Source: Hyphomonadaceae bacterium
GTDB taxonomy: Bacteria > Pseudomonadota > Alphaproteobacteria > Caulobacterales > Aquidulcibacteraceae
Reading direction: 5' to 3'
NCBI GenBank assembly: GCA_019753105.1
Contig: JAIELJ010000006.1
Span: forward strand, 124,001 to 188,000
Length of the DNA: 64,000 bases
Shown: piece after piece, positions 35,703 to 43,936 of the stretch
Position numbering within the stretch: the stretch's first letter is position 1
Layout of the letters: each line of letters starts with the position of its first letter
Notes under the pieces: generated by a model
What the model saw: only the letters and a program-made list of their open reading frames with translations
Told to the model about the DNA's origin: nothing
Databases searched by the model: none
Made by a program: the position numbers and the translations under genes

Positions 35703-35724
35703 GATCCTGCCGATGGGAAACATT

Positions 35725-35757
35725 CGGTGACGGCGACAAACACACTCGCCCTCACCG
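35725..35757 (+). repeat. hairpin element, copy 1
   Basis: CGGTGACGGCGA pairs with TCGCCCTCACCG (11 of 12) around the loop CAAACACAC, with ATT before it. A second copy with a perfect stem lies at 52918-52950. No T-tract follows. Confidence 0.75.
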
Positions 35758-35935
35758 TGTGGCGCCTGGTGCGTGCTGATCGATGGTTTTCTCGATAACC
35801 GCACTGTTCCGGACCGCCGCCAGTATTCGCTTCGGCGTCTTTGCAATCTTTTTCCGTGCCCGCCTTATGGGGAGCTGCTTTTACAAAACCTTCAGACCAT
35901 CGGGGGCCAAGGCTTTCTCTTCGGCACTTTCACCA
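35758..35935. other. 178-nt gap upstream of META lipoprotein gene
   Basis: No gene seen; short open frames here lack starts with ribosome-binding sites. The FNR-like dyad follows. Confidence 0.4.
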
Positions 35936-35949
35936 TTGAGCTATATCAA
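35936..35949. promoter_or_regulatory. FNR/FixK-type dyad before META lipoprotein gene
   Basis: TTGAGCTATATCAA differs from TTGAT-N4-ATCAA at one half-site base. Its centre is about 81 nt before the ATG at 36024, which leaves room for a class II promoter and a 40-nt leader. Confidence 0.5.
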
Positions 35950-36023
35950 AGTTCGTGAGCGAAGGGAGCGTACGGTGTTCATTGTGCCTGACCGGGCGCA
36001 GTTGATCCGAACATGAGGCTCCT

Positions 36024-36503
36024 ATGCGGCGCACGAATTACCTGCCCCGTCTCACTCTCTTGAGTTTGGCGGCATTAGGATTGTCGAGTTGTGGCTTGTC
36101 TGCTCAGGGCGAGCTGCCCGATGAGCTTGGTGGATCGTGGGTGGTCCAGCAGATAGCCGGCGCATCCTTGGGAGAAGGCGTGGAAGTCTACATGGAAATC
36201 GACGCGAGCACCGGCGCGATCATAGGCTTCACCGGCTGCAATCAATTCTCATCATCGATGACGGCGTTCTCTGACGCCCTTGCCGTAGGACCGATCCAAG
36301 AAGAGCCAGGTGAATGTACGAGCCCCGAGGCCGCCACTGACGAGGCCCGCTTCCTCGGCGTGCTGCCCTCAGTGCATCGCTTCCGGCGCCGGGGCCAGGC
36401 GCTTGAGCTCTTGCCTCAAGAACAGGGCGAAGCCTTGCTAAACTTGCGTGTCGATGACTTTGCCACGCTCACTCACCCCGCGACGACTGCGCCGTCTCGC
36501 TAA
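36024..36503 (+). CDS. META/HslJ-domain lipoprotein
   Basis: The N terminus has a lipoprotein signal ending in GLSSC. The domain contains the META landmarks LGGSWVVQQIAG and the GFTGCNQFSSS core, plus a late Cys in GECTSPE. HslJ/META proteins are heat- or stress-linked periplasmic lipoproteins of unknown reaction. The 159-residue length is normal for one domain. A cytochrome lipoprotein gene follows in the same direction. Confidence 0.8.
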   Translation: MRRTNYLPRLTLLSLAALGLSSCGLSAQGELPDELGGSWVVQQIAGASLGEGVEVYMEIDASTGAIIGFTGCNQFSSSMTAFSDALAVGPIQEEPGECTSPEAATDEARFLGVLPSVHRFRRRGQALELLPQEQGEALLNLRVDDFATLTHPATTAPSR

Positions 36504-36536
36504 GCGATTGCGCACCTAACCAGGATAACGCCGCCT

Positions 36537-36630
36537 CGGGCCAGGGTCGGCCCAATCGCAAATTTTCTCCAATGACCGGCGCGCTCCAAACTACCTATCG
36601 TTCTCTACCCGCCCATTCGGCTTCTCGCCG
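36537..36630 (+). repeat. intergenic repeat family, degenerate copy 4
   Basis: TCGGGCCAGGGTCGG, CGCAAATTTTCT, ATGACCGGCGCGCTCCAA and TTCTCGCCG fall in family order and spacing. Confidence 0.6.
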
Positions 36631-36672
36631 CTTGCGGTTATTGTGGAGGATCAAGGCGATCACGGTGCCGTC

Positions 36673-37074
36673 ATGCAAATTCGCCCTATGCTGAAGGCCT
36701 TTCCGCTTATGGCCCTTGTGTTCGTCGCGCTTGCGGCCGCCGCGTGCACAACTCAAACGCAGCTCCGATTTGAACCTCTGACGCCTGCCGAAAGGATGGC
36801 GCGGATTGAGGAAGGTCGTGAGATCGCTACGAGCCAGTGCGGGAGCTGCCATGCGGTCGCGCTCGCGGACGCTAGTCCACGACCCGACGCCCCACCACTA
36901 CGCAGCGTGCTTGAACGTTATGACTCGGCCGCCCTTACCGGAAATCTGATGATCGGAGTTCGGGTTGGTCATCCTGATATGCCTCTGTTCCACATGGGCC
37001 CACGCGGCGCAGACGCCTTGGTCGAGTACCTTTATTCGATCAGATCCCCGAACCAGCAAGGTCCGGAGCGATGA
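36673..37074 (+). CDS. small c-type cytochrome lipoprotein
   Basis: I chose the ATG at 36673 (MQIRPMLKAFPLMALV); 36688 is also possible. The signal ends at the lipobox LAAAAC. The haem site is CGSCH, with a probable Met ligand in HPDMPLFHM and the end ALVEYLYSIRSP. The C-terminal half matches the dihaem protein at 46312 closely. It is a periplasmic monohaem electron carrier. A weak dyad (TTGTGGAGGATCAA at 36641) lies very close to the start. Confidence 0.85.
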   Translation: MQIRPMLKAFPLMALVFVALAAAACTTQTQLRFEPLTPAERMARIEEGREIATSQCGSCHAVALADASPRPDAPPLRSVLERYDSAALTGNLMIGVRVGHPDMPLFHMGPRGADALVEYLYSIRSPNQQGPER

Positions 37075-37099
37075 GCGTCGGGCTCGATCCAGAGCAAGG

Positions 37100-37426
37100 T
37101 TACCGCTCGCTGTTAGCGCAGGCGAAGCAGAGCGCCGCTTCCGGACGCGCCTCAAGACGCTTGGGAGCGATCCCATCGCCGCAACGCACACATTCTCCAT
37201 AGCTACCGTGTTCGATGCGCAGCAGCGCCCGGTTCACGGAGGCAATCTCGCGGCTGATCAACGCAGCCTGTCCTTCGAGGGACTCATCGTCTTCCAATTC
37301 TACCGCTTGCTCGGACAGGTCACGGTTGAGGGGTTCAGCTAGCTCCACGTAGATCCGATTCTGCCGCTCCTTGAGTTCCGCGAGTTGTTGTTCCAGACGA
37401 ACTCTCGCTGCATCGGTATTCGGCAT
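37100..37426 (-). CDS. DksA/TraR-type zinc-finger protein
   Basis: The 108-residue protein has an N-terminal coiled coil (RVRLEQQLAELKERQNRIYVEL), the DxxDxA-like acidic tip region LEDDESLEGQ, and a C4 zinc finger CVRC-x17-CFAC at the end. DksA/TraR proteins bind the RNA polymerase secondary channel. It is shorter than DksA (about 150 residues) and closer to TraR/YbiI-type proteins. It converges on the cytochrome gene. Confidence 0.85.
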   Translation of the reverse strand: MPNTDAARVRLEQQLAELKERQNRIYVELAEPLNRDLSEQAVELEDDESLEGQAALISREIASVNRALLRIEHGSYGECVRCGDGIAPKRLEARPEAALCFACANSER

Positions 37427-37610
37427 CTACGCACTCCTCTCATGGCTACTGAAGCATCCTTCACAGCCTGAACTGACAAGGGACGCTGACGGGTTGCAAG
37501 CTTCCGAGGCAGGCAAGGATGCCAATTCTCTGATCTCGCCGCAAAACGAAAACCCGGCATGCCGAAATGGGCTGTCATGATCCAAAAGGCGCTGACATGC
37601 TCTCGCGTGG

Positions 37611-37697
37611 ACCGTAGCGCCGATTTCGCGGAGAGGCCTAGTCGGTTCAATGCTGTCACTGAGACCCTGCCCTTCACAACGGCGGGTCATCGCCGAA
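37611..37697 (+). repeat. intergenic repeat family, degenerate copy 5
   Basis: ACCGTAGCGCCGATTTCGCG, GGCCTAGTCGGTTCAATGCTG and CATCGCCGAAG follow the family order. Confidence 0.55.
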
Positions 37698-37760
37698 GAC
37701 GGTCGCGCTTAGAACACGGAGTTATGCTCCAATTTGCCTTTATCTTTCCAGGAGGGTCGC

Positions 37761-38153
37761 ATGCGCCGACTGCACTCAGAGTTTCTCTTGGCTGGCGTAA
37801 CAGCCCTGGCGCTCTCCGCATGCGCGCTCGCTCCGCGACAAGACTCCGGAGCTAGCTCATCCACACCGGCGGCTTCGAGCCTACCGAATGAGCAGGATGG
37901 TGCAACGACCGGCCTGCGCCTGGCAGAGTCCCGATGCTCCGGATGTCACGCAGTCACGCCAGGCCAAGTTTCGCCCAACTCGGATGCACCTCCGTTTGCG
38001 TCGATTGCTCAACGGTCAGGTTTGACCCAGTCGTCTGCCGGCAGCTGGCTGCGTGAGTCCCACAACTTCCCTGACCAAATGAATTTCTATTTGGATTCCG
38101 ATCAAGCCAAACAACTGGCGGCGTATCTGTGGACATTGCGCGAAGCGGAGTGA
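37761..38153 (+). CDS. small c-type cytochrome lipoprotein
   Basis: The ATG at 37761 has an AGGAGGG site. The signal ends in ALSAC (Cys21), then a Ser/Ala/Pro-rich linker, the haem site CSGCH and a Met in FPDQMNFYL. The final segment AYLWTLREAE matches the other cytochromes in this window. It is a periplasmic lipid-anchored carrier. Confidence 0.85.
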   Translation: MRRLHSEFLLAGVTALALSACALAPRQDSGASSSTPAASSLPNEQDGATTGLRLAESRCSGCHAVTPGQVSPNSDAPPFASIAQRSGLTQSSAGSWLRESHNFPDQMNFYLDSDQAKQLAAYLWTLREAE

Positions 38154-38299
38154 GCCGCTGCGATGCTCCGATCGCCATATTGTTGCGAATGGCTGAGCCG
38201 ATCCAATCGTGTCGCCGGTAATGCTGCGGGTGCTTCGGCGCGAGACGCGCAGGAAGATAGCCTTGCTCGGCCACGATCCGCTACGGTGTGGTCAGTGTA

Positions 38300-38313
38300 T
38301 TGATGGGGCTCAA
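38300..38313. promoter_or_regulatory. FNR/FixK-type dyad before membrane protein gene
   Basis: TTGATGGGGCTCAA has one perfect half-site and one with a single mismatch. TATTGC lies at the expected -10 distance for a class II promoter, about 67 nt before the ATG at 38415. Confidence 0.5.
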
Positions 38314-38414
38314 GTTGGCTAACTGTGAGCTGACGTATTGCTGAGCCGCTGGCGCCCCCTCTCTGGCAGCGCCAGCCGCGCCGCTACAGCGGGTGCCGGG
38401 TTCGAGGATGATTC

Positions 38415-38804
38415 ATGATCTTGCGTGGTATGGGACTGGGCTTTGTTTTGTGGCTTATCAATGCCGCTTTGTTCCGCTTCGCCGGACAACATTTTTTCAC
38501 GCCGAGCGTCGCGCCGCCGGTGCTCATGTTCGCGATCACCGCCATCATTGGCACCGCGATCACTTTCGTTCTGCTGAAGCTACTGCGTGAGGCGCATGGA
38601 GACGAGGGTGAAGCGGCCGTGAGCGTGGCGTTCCCGAGCCTGCTGCTAAACGCGTTGCTCACCTACGATTTCGCCACGATCTTTCCCAATCTTGATGGGG
38701 CTTTAGATGGCGTCTATGGCGCGATGGCGATGGTTTATTCGGCAGCGATGGTGTTCACTGGACTCATTATGACGCGGTTGGCGGACAAAGATCTGCGCCT
38801 TTGA
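38415..38804 (+). CDS. DUF5367-like small membrane protein
   Basis: The 129-residue protein has four hydrophobic spans, beginning MILRGMGLGFVLWLINAALFRFAGQ and including LLLNALLTYDFATIFPN. This pattern resembles DUF5367 proteins. The function is unknown. An FNR/FixK-like site precedes it. Confidence 0.65.
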   Translation: MILRGMGLGFVLWLINAALFRFAGQHFFTPSVAPPVLMFAITAIIGTAITFVLLKLLREAHGDEGEAAVSVAFPSLLLNALLTYDFATIFPNLDGALDGVYGAMAMVYSAAMVFTGLIMTRLADKDLRL

Positions 38805-38984
38805 GGCGACGCGATCTGGGCTATCTATGGCCTGCGTCCAGCGACCTGATGCCGCCATCGTGTGAAACAGCCAAGCTCGCATCTGCGATTTATACCAGAC
38901 GTTGTGTCACAGACAGCGCCGGTACTATGCCGTACAACTTACCACCGCACCGCTATCGCGTCAGCGCACCCTCATGCCCTCCAA

Positions 38985-39815
38985 TCAGTGTGACATAAAC
39001 ACCGGCACTTGCGCGTTTTCGATCACGGCCCGCGTGACGCCGCCGAAGATCCATTCCCGCAGCCGCGCGCGACCATAGCCGCCCATGACGATGAGGTCGG
39101 CGCCGATGCGGGCGGCGCCTTCCATCAGAATGTCGCTGCTGTCGCGGCCCAAGCCGTCGAGATTGCGGACTTCGACTCTGAGACCGCGGCGCGCCAGATG
39201 CGCGGCGATATCCGCACCGGGCGCCGGTCCCACGCCGTCGACGCTCGGTTGCGCATCAACGGTCATGATGGTGACGAGGTCGGCCTTATCGAGCAATGGC
39301 GCCGCATCAGCCAACGCACGCGCGGCCTCGCGTTTGCCGTTCCAGGCAACAACGACATTGCGTCCGAGCTCTGGTCCCTTCCAACTTGGTGGCACAAGCA
39401 AGACAGGCCGTCCCGAACCGAACAACACGCCTTCAAATACAGCGATGCGCCAATTGTCACCACCGGGACGCATCATCACAGTGAGGTCGGCATGACGAGC
39501 GTGAACCGCTGCAACTCCGGCGGCGAGCCCAGAGGCGACAACCAGTTCACGTACCGCAATCGCGCGTTCAGAACGCTTAGTGCGAGCATCCAGAAGGGCC
39601 CGCTCCTTTGCAAAGCCTTCGCGCGCCTGAGCAAGGACCTCCGTCCACATCGCCGTCACCATGACGCCTTCAATGGTGTAAATGGGCTCCGGCTCTAATT
39701 CGAGAAGGACAGCTGTCAGATCCGCGTCAGACACGGACGCCAGCGTTTCAGCGGCGGCGAGTGCAGGTTCATCCTCGCTGACCGAAAACAGCGAGACCGC
39801 GATATCCTTGAACAT
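38985..39815 (-). CDS. tandem-domain universal stress protein
   Basis: I chose the ATG at 39815 (MFKDIAVSLFSV), which has an AAGGAGGG site, over the ATG at 39851. The 276-residue protein has two UspA folds. The second has the ATP-binding motif GGYGRARLREWIFGGVT. The first lacks a clear G-2x-G-9x-G motif. UspA proteins accumulate in stress and low oxygen. A dyad TTGAGTTCGCTCAA overlaps its leader but is too close to the start to activate. Confidence 0.88.
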   Translation of the reverse strand: MFKDIAVSLFSVSEDEPALAAAETLASVSDADLTAVLLELEPEPIYTIEGVMVTAMWTEVLAQAREGFAKERALLDARTKRSERAIAVRELVVASGLAAGVAAVHARHADLTVMMRPGGDNWRIAVFEGVLFGSGRPVLLVPPSWKGPELGRNVVVAWNGKREAARALADAAPLLDKADLVTIMTVDAQPSVDGVGPAPGADIAAHLARRGLRVEVRNLDGLGRDSSDILMEGAARIGADLIVMGGYGRARLREWIFGGVTRAVIENAQVPVFMSH

Positions 39816-39904
39816 CTGACCCTCCTTCGGGGATGCCTTGAGTTCGCTCAAAGCTTGAGCAGCCTATAGCAGACAGCGCGATGCTTGATTGTTTCTGAGC
39901 GCTG

Positions 39905-39936
39905 GCGCGCTGATTATTCTGTTACCCGCGCGCTCA
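39905..39936 (+). other. 32-nt segment matching the structured region at 51103
   Basis: GCGCGCTGATT and CCCGCGCG are spaced as at 51103-51134, with about 26 of 32 positions the same. The second stem arm is not kept here. Confidence 0.4.
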
Positions 39937-40167
39937 CGTCGCTGCGGCGCCACTCACGCACTCATGCCGGACGACCTATTGTTTGAGCGAGAACGATGTG
40001 TTGATTACGCCAGCTCATGCTGACGCCTCAGCAAACCGGGCCATGAGCCTTGATAACCTACACAGAGGCGAAGCCCTTAGGTATTGGCAAATGGCGCGCC
40101 TGTGCGCCCGATGCCTGCGCCGCTCGGACCTCCACGAAGCATCTGATGCAAAGGTGCGGTCAGGACC

Positions 40168-40181
40168 TTGATCTGGCGCAA
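40168..40181. promoter_or_regulatory. FNR/FixK-type dyad before phasin-ATPase operon
   Basis: TTGATCTGGCGCAA has one perfect half-site and fits the relaxed FixK pattern TTG(A/C)-N6-(T/G)CAA. It ends 47 nt before the phasin-like ATG. Confidence 0.5.
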
Positions 40182-40228
40182 AGCAGCGACTGAACAGCGG
40201 CCCAGGATGCTGTCGAAGGAGCATCGTA

Positions 40229-40666
40229 ATGAGCCAGGCAGTCATCGACTTCACCGAGCGCCTAAAGACCACTCTATTGACGCTTGAGGAGCGTTTGGGG
40301 AAGGCCAAAGAGGCGATTGACGCCAACGCTTCAAAGGCCAGCGAACAAGCACGCAAACACATTGAAGAAGCTGTCGAGCAGATTGAAACGTTTCGCGCAC
40401 ACGCCAGTGTGATGGCGCAGGCCATTCGAGCGGACCTACCTCAGCAGACTGCAGCAGCAAAAGAGATACTCCAAGAGTTTAGCCAAGAGGCGCAGGTGGC
40501 GATGCGTCACGCCGTCGTTTTTCTTGCGGAGGCGACCTCAAAGGGTGCCGCGAGTGCTGCTGGAGCACTCAACGCTGGCGCGAAGTCAGCCCACCTTCTC
40601 GCCGAAGACCTGAAGCACGAGACCGCCATCACCGTTATCGAACCCAAACCCGACGCACAGAATTAG
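40229..40666 (+). CDS. phasin-like coiled-coil protein
   Basis: The 145-residue protein is almost entirely amphipathic helix, rich in Ala, Glu, Lys and Gln (LKTTLLTLEERLGKAKEAID, KHIEEAVEQIETFRAHA). This is typical of phasins that coat polyhydroxyalkanoate granules and of related stress proteins. An AAGGAG site precedes the ATG. It ends 3 nt before the P-type ATPase gene, so the two are co-transcribed. A role tied to the ATPase rather than PHA is possible. Confidence 0.65.
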   Translation: MSQAVIDFTERLKTTLLTLEERLGKAKEAIDANASKASEQARKHIEEAVEQIETFRAHASVMAQAIRADLPQQTAAAKEILQEFSQEAQVAMRHAVVFLAEATSKGAASAAGALNAGAKSAHLLAEDLKHETAITVIEPKPDAQN

Positions 40667-40669
40667 CGT

Positions 40670-43603
40670 ATGGTCGCGCGCGCGCAGCCTCGAAGCGCAG
40701 GTGTCATTTACGACCATCGGCTCGAGCCGCAGGTGCATATCCATCATGCGCTGCCCGGTCGAACGCGGTTGCGGCTCTCGCCCCTGCGCGGCCAGCCGGA
40801 TCTACTTGCCGCCTTGGCGCGCCGTGTTGCCGCGCGGGATGGAGTTGGATCGGTTCACGACAACTCGTTATCCGGCGGGTTGCTAATTGAGCACGATGCC
40901 GCGCTCTCGTCTGAAACCGTCGCCGCGATGGTGCGTGTCATCTGGCGCCGAGGCTTGACCGCGGCCGCGCCGGCTGTGGCACATGATGGCTTGCAGCGAA
41001 GTTGGCACGCGACGCCCGCCGCGGCCGTTGCAGCTGCTTTTGCCAGTCCGCGTGGCTTGTCAGAGAGCGATGCTGCCGAAAGATTGCACCGCATCGGCGA
41101 AAACCGTTTGGCCGAGACGCCGCCGCCATCGCTGCTTCGGGTTCTCGCTAAGCAACTTGCATCCGTTCCGGTAGCGTTGCTAGGCGGCTCGGCTGTGCTC
41201 TCTATCGCTACCGGCGGATTGATCGACGCGCTGCTGACGCTGGGCGTCATCGGCCTCAACGCCGGCATCGGCGCATCGACCGAAAGTTGGACTGCTAATC
41301 TTATCCGTAGGCTTGCGCGGCAGACCGATCCAGATGCCCTGGTGTTGCGTGACGGAATCGAAACGCACGTACCAACGTCTCGTGTTGCTCCAGGCGACTG
41401 GATCGTCTTGAAGACCGGCTCGGCCGTGGCGGCGGACGCCCGGCTCCTCCAGTCACAAGCCTTGCACGTTGATGAGTCCTCACTGACGGGTGAGAGCTTT
41501 CCTGTTGAGAAAGCTGCAGACGCAATCATTGATGAAAAAGCGCCACTTACAGTACAACGCACGATGGTCCGTCGTGGCAGCGTCGTAACGAACGGATCAG
41601 GTTTAGCGGTCGTAACGGCCACGGGTGCGGCAACCGAGATCGGCCGCGTCCGCAAGCTTGTCGAAACCGCGGACTCGCCAAAGCCGCCCATGGAGCGATC
41701 GCTCGACAAGCTGGGCGTTCGCTTGACTATCGCATGTCTCAGCGCGTCAGCGCTCTTGGCTGTTCTCTTGCGCGCACGCGGCACGCCATGGACCTCGGTG
41801 GCAAAGAGCGCCGTGGCGCTGGCGGTTTCATCCATCCCCGAAGGCCTTCCGGCGCTGGCCGCTTCAACAAAAGCCCTCGCGGCGCGCGCGATGTCTCGCG
41901 AGGGCGCCTATGTGCGCAATGTTAGTGTTATCGAAACCGCGGCGACCATCGACGTAATCTGCCTCGATAAGACCGGTACATTGACTGAGAATCGCATGCA
42001 TGCCTCTGTCGTGCACACGATGGGCAGACGGTACGACTTGCGCGAAAACACTTCCGTTCCGCGCAGCGTGCGCCTTATTTCCAAGTACGCCGCACTCTGC
42101 AATGACGCCGATCTTGGCGATGCCGAAGCGCCGTCGGCCGGCTCAGGGACGGAACGCGCGCTTTTGCATCTTGCGGCTTCGGCGAACATTCCTGTTGAGG
42201 CGCTCCGCGAGCGACACCCGCGCACGAAGACGCTTATGCGATCCGAGCAGCGCCTTTACATGCTCACGGAACATGCCTCGAACGACTCCAGCTTCCTGGC
42301 AGTGAAAGGCGCGCCGCATCAAGTCCTGCAGCTATGCACAACCGCTCGCGTGTCCAAAGGATCGCGCGTGCTCACCAGCGAGGCGCGTGAAGATATCCTG
42401 GCTCAGAACGAAGTCATTGCACGCGAAGGGCTGCGCGTACTCGGCATCGCACGCGGAGTCGGTCCACTGGATGGCGAACCGCGGAACCTGGAATGGCTCG
42501 GACTTATCGGGCTGCGTGATCCACTGCGGGCGGGCGCGAGAGAAACTGTGCAGTCATTACAGCGAGCGGGCCTGCGCACAGTTATTCTCACTGGAGATCA
42601 GGCAGGCACGGCGCATCGCTTAGCGGAGGACTTGGGCTTCTCCATTGACGGCTCGCTCGACGTCATTGACGCTAGCGCCCTTCGTCAAATGGCGCCCGAA
42701 GCGTTGGCCACGGCGGCCCGTACAACAGAAGTGTTCGCGCGCGTCAGCCCTGCTGACAAACTGGCAATCATCCGCGCGCTCCAGGCTCAAGGTCACGTCG
42801 TCGCGATGACTGGCGATGGCGTCAACGATGGTCCAGCCCTGCGCGCAGCCGATATTGGCATCGCTATGGGGAAGTCCGGCGCGGACGTAGCGCGAGACGT
42901 CGCTGATATCGTGATCGCCGACGACGATCTTACGTCTCTCACGCGGGCGTTGGCGCGAGGGCGCACCGCGGAGACCAACCTTCGCAGCGCGGTTCGCTTT
43001 CTACTCGCCACCAACACAAGCGAAGTGGCCTTGCTCCTTGCGGAGGGTCTACACGGACCGGAAGCATTGGAGACGCCAGCTCAACTCTTTTGGCTCAACC
43101 TGATGACCGACGTGTTTCCTGCGCTCGGCTTATCCATGGCGAAGCCACCGAAGGATATCCTCGATCGGCCGCCGCGCAGCGTCGCACGCGATGCGTTTGG
43201 CTCCGCGGCACTTCGTTCTATTGGGCGTGACGCGCTCCGCATTGCGGCCCCGGCAATGATCACTCACATCGTCGGTACGGCACGCTATGGGTCTGGTCCC
43301 CGAACCCGCGGATTGACCTTTCTTGCGTTGGCCAGCCACCAGCTGGCGCAAGCGCTGCGGCTGCGGCCCGGCCACCCGGCAACAGATCTGTTGGATCGCT
43401 CGATCGAATTGGGTGTCGCCGCCGGCTATGGTCTTCTTGCCGCGCCCTTCATGCTGAAGCCACTACGGCATGTGCTGAAGATCGTGCCGCCACGTCCTAT
43501 CGAGGCCGCCGCGATCATTGGGCTCTCGCTAGCGCCACTCGCTCTAAAGATACTTTCCGACCGCGCTAACGACTTTTCTCATCAGCAGCGGGTGGCGGGC
43601 TAG
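40670..43603 (+). CDS. P2-type cation-transporting ATPase with N-terminal HMA-like extension
   Basis: The 977-residue protein starts with about 100 residues that resemble a degenerate heavy-metal-associated domain (VHIHHALPGRTRLRLSPLRG) without the CxxC pair. Then come the cation-ATPase N-terminal region (GLSESDAAERLHRIGENRL), the actuator loop (DESSLTGESFPVEK), the PEGLP membrane motif (SSIPEGLPALAA), the phosphorylation site DKTGTLTENRM (Asp433) and the hinge TGDGVNDGPALRAADIGIAMG. PEGLP places it among P2 (Ca2+/Mn2+/Na+-like) pumps rather than P1B heavy-metal pumps. The cation is unknown. Confidence 0.9.
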   Translation: MVARAQPRSAGVIYDHRLEPQVHIHHALPGRTRLRLSPLRGQPDLLAALARRVAARDGVGSVHDNSLSGGLLIEHDAALSSETVAAMVRVIWRRGLTAAAPAVAHDGLQRSWHATPAAAVAAAFASPRGLSESDAAERLHRIGENRLAETPPPSLLRVLAKQLASVPVALLGGSAVLSIATGGLIDALLTLGVIGLNAGIGASTESWTANLIRRLARQTDPDALVLRDGIETHVPTSRVAPGDWIVLKTGSAVAADARLLQSQALHVDESSLTGESFPVEKAADAIIDEKAPLTVQRTMVRRGSVVTNGSGLAVVTATGAATEIGRVRKLVETADSPKPPMERSLDKLGVRLTIACLSASALLAVLLRARGTPWTSVAKSAVALAVSSIPEGLPALAASTKALAARAMSREGAYVRNVSVIETAATIDVICLDKTGTLTENRMHASVVHTMGRRYDLRENTSVPRSVRLISKYAALCNDADLGDAEAPSAGSGTERALLHLAASANIPVEALRERHPRTKTLMRSEQRLYMLTEHASNDSSFLAVKGAPHQVLQLCTTARVSKGSRVLTSEAREDILAQNEVIAREGLRVLGIARGVGPLDGEPRNLEWLGLIGLRDPLRAGARETVQSLQRAGLRTVILTGDQAGTAHRLAEDLGFSIDGSLDVIDASALRQMAPEALATAARTTEVFARVSPADKLAIIRALQAQGHVVAMTGDGVNDGPALRAADIGIAMGKSGADVARDVADIVIADDDLTSLTRALARGRTAETNLRSAVRFLLATNTSEVALLLAEGLHGPEALETPAQLFWLNLMTDVFPALGLSMAKPPKDILDRPPRSVARDAFGSAALRSIGRDALRIAAPAMITHIVGTARYGSGPRTRGLTFLALASHQLAQALRLRPGHPATDLLDRSIELGVAAGYGLLAAPFMLKPLRHVLKIVPPRPIEAAAIIGLSLAPLALKILSDRANDFSHQQRVAG

Positions 43604-43841
43604 CGGGGCGCGCCGCATCCAAGTCAAGTCTGACTTCAGCAACGAGATCCTCCACGTCCTCCGCCAACTCCGCTGCTGCGGTTCGCGCTTGTTCGTAGAG
43701 CCCCAATCCCCGCTTTAGACCTTCTCTCAAGAGCGGCCGAGCAGTCCTCATGATTTTCGGCGCGCTGAGAACGGCGGCAATCACCAGCGCGCCCCCACCG
43801 AGCAGGAGAGCCGCTCCCACAATGCGTCCCCCAAAAACCAT
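43566..43841 (-). CDS. DUF5132-like small membrane protein
   Basis: The 91-residue protein has a glycine-rich membrane span (VGAALLLGGGALVIAAVLSAP) followed by an amphipathic helix (AELAEDVEDLVAEVRLDLD). Such DUF5132-type proteins are often found beside HMA-like proteins and cation ATPases, as here. It converges on the ATPase gene, overlapping it by 38 bp, and is divergent from the DUF445 gene. Confidence 0.65.
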   Translation of the reverse strand: MVFGGRIVGAALLLGGGALVIAAVLSAPKIMRTARPLLREGLKRGLGLYEQARTAAAELAEDVEDLVAEVRLDLDAARPASPPPAADEKSR

Positions 43842-43891
43842 AAACGAGCCTCCGTTGATGCGAATTTCTAACCGCTCAGCGCACGGCTCCT

Positions 43892-43905
43892 TTGCCTCAG
43901 ATCAA
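43892..43905. promoter_or_regulatory. FNR/FixK-type dyad between DUF5132-like and DUF445 genes
   Basis: TTGCCTCAGATCAA fits the relaxed pattern with one perfect half-site. On the minus strand TAGAAA lies near the expected -10 distance toward 43841. On the plus strand it is about 32 nt before the DUF445 start. Confidence 0.4.
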
Positions 43906-43936
43906 TCACTTCGCACACCAGAACAGTCAGAATTTG

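Noticed and set aside
36641-36654. TTGTGGAGGATCAA as an FNR site for the cytochrome gene at 36673
   Set aside because: One half-site has two mismatches and the spacing to the start is too short.
38158-38285. Another repeat-family copy after the cytochrome gene at 37761
   Set aside because: Only short blocks match (GGCTGAGCCGATCCAAT) and the order of the rest is not kept.
39838-39851. TTGAGTTCGCTCAA as an FNR site for the UspA gene at 38985
   Set aside because: It is only 22 nt before the chosen ATG and overlaps the leader, so class II activation from it would start inside the gene. Repression is possible but not supported.
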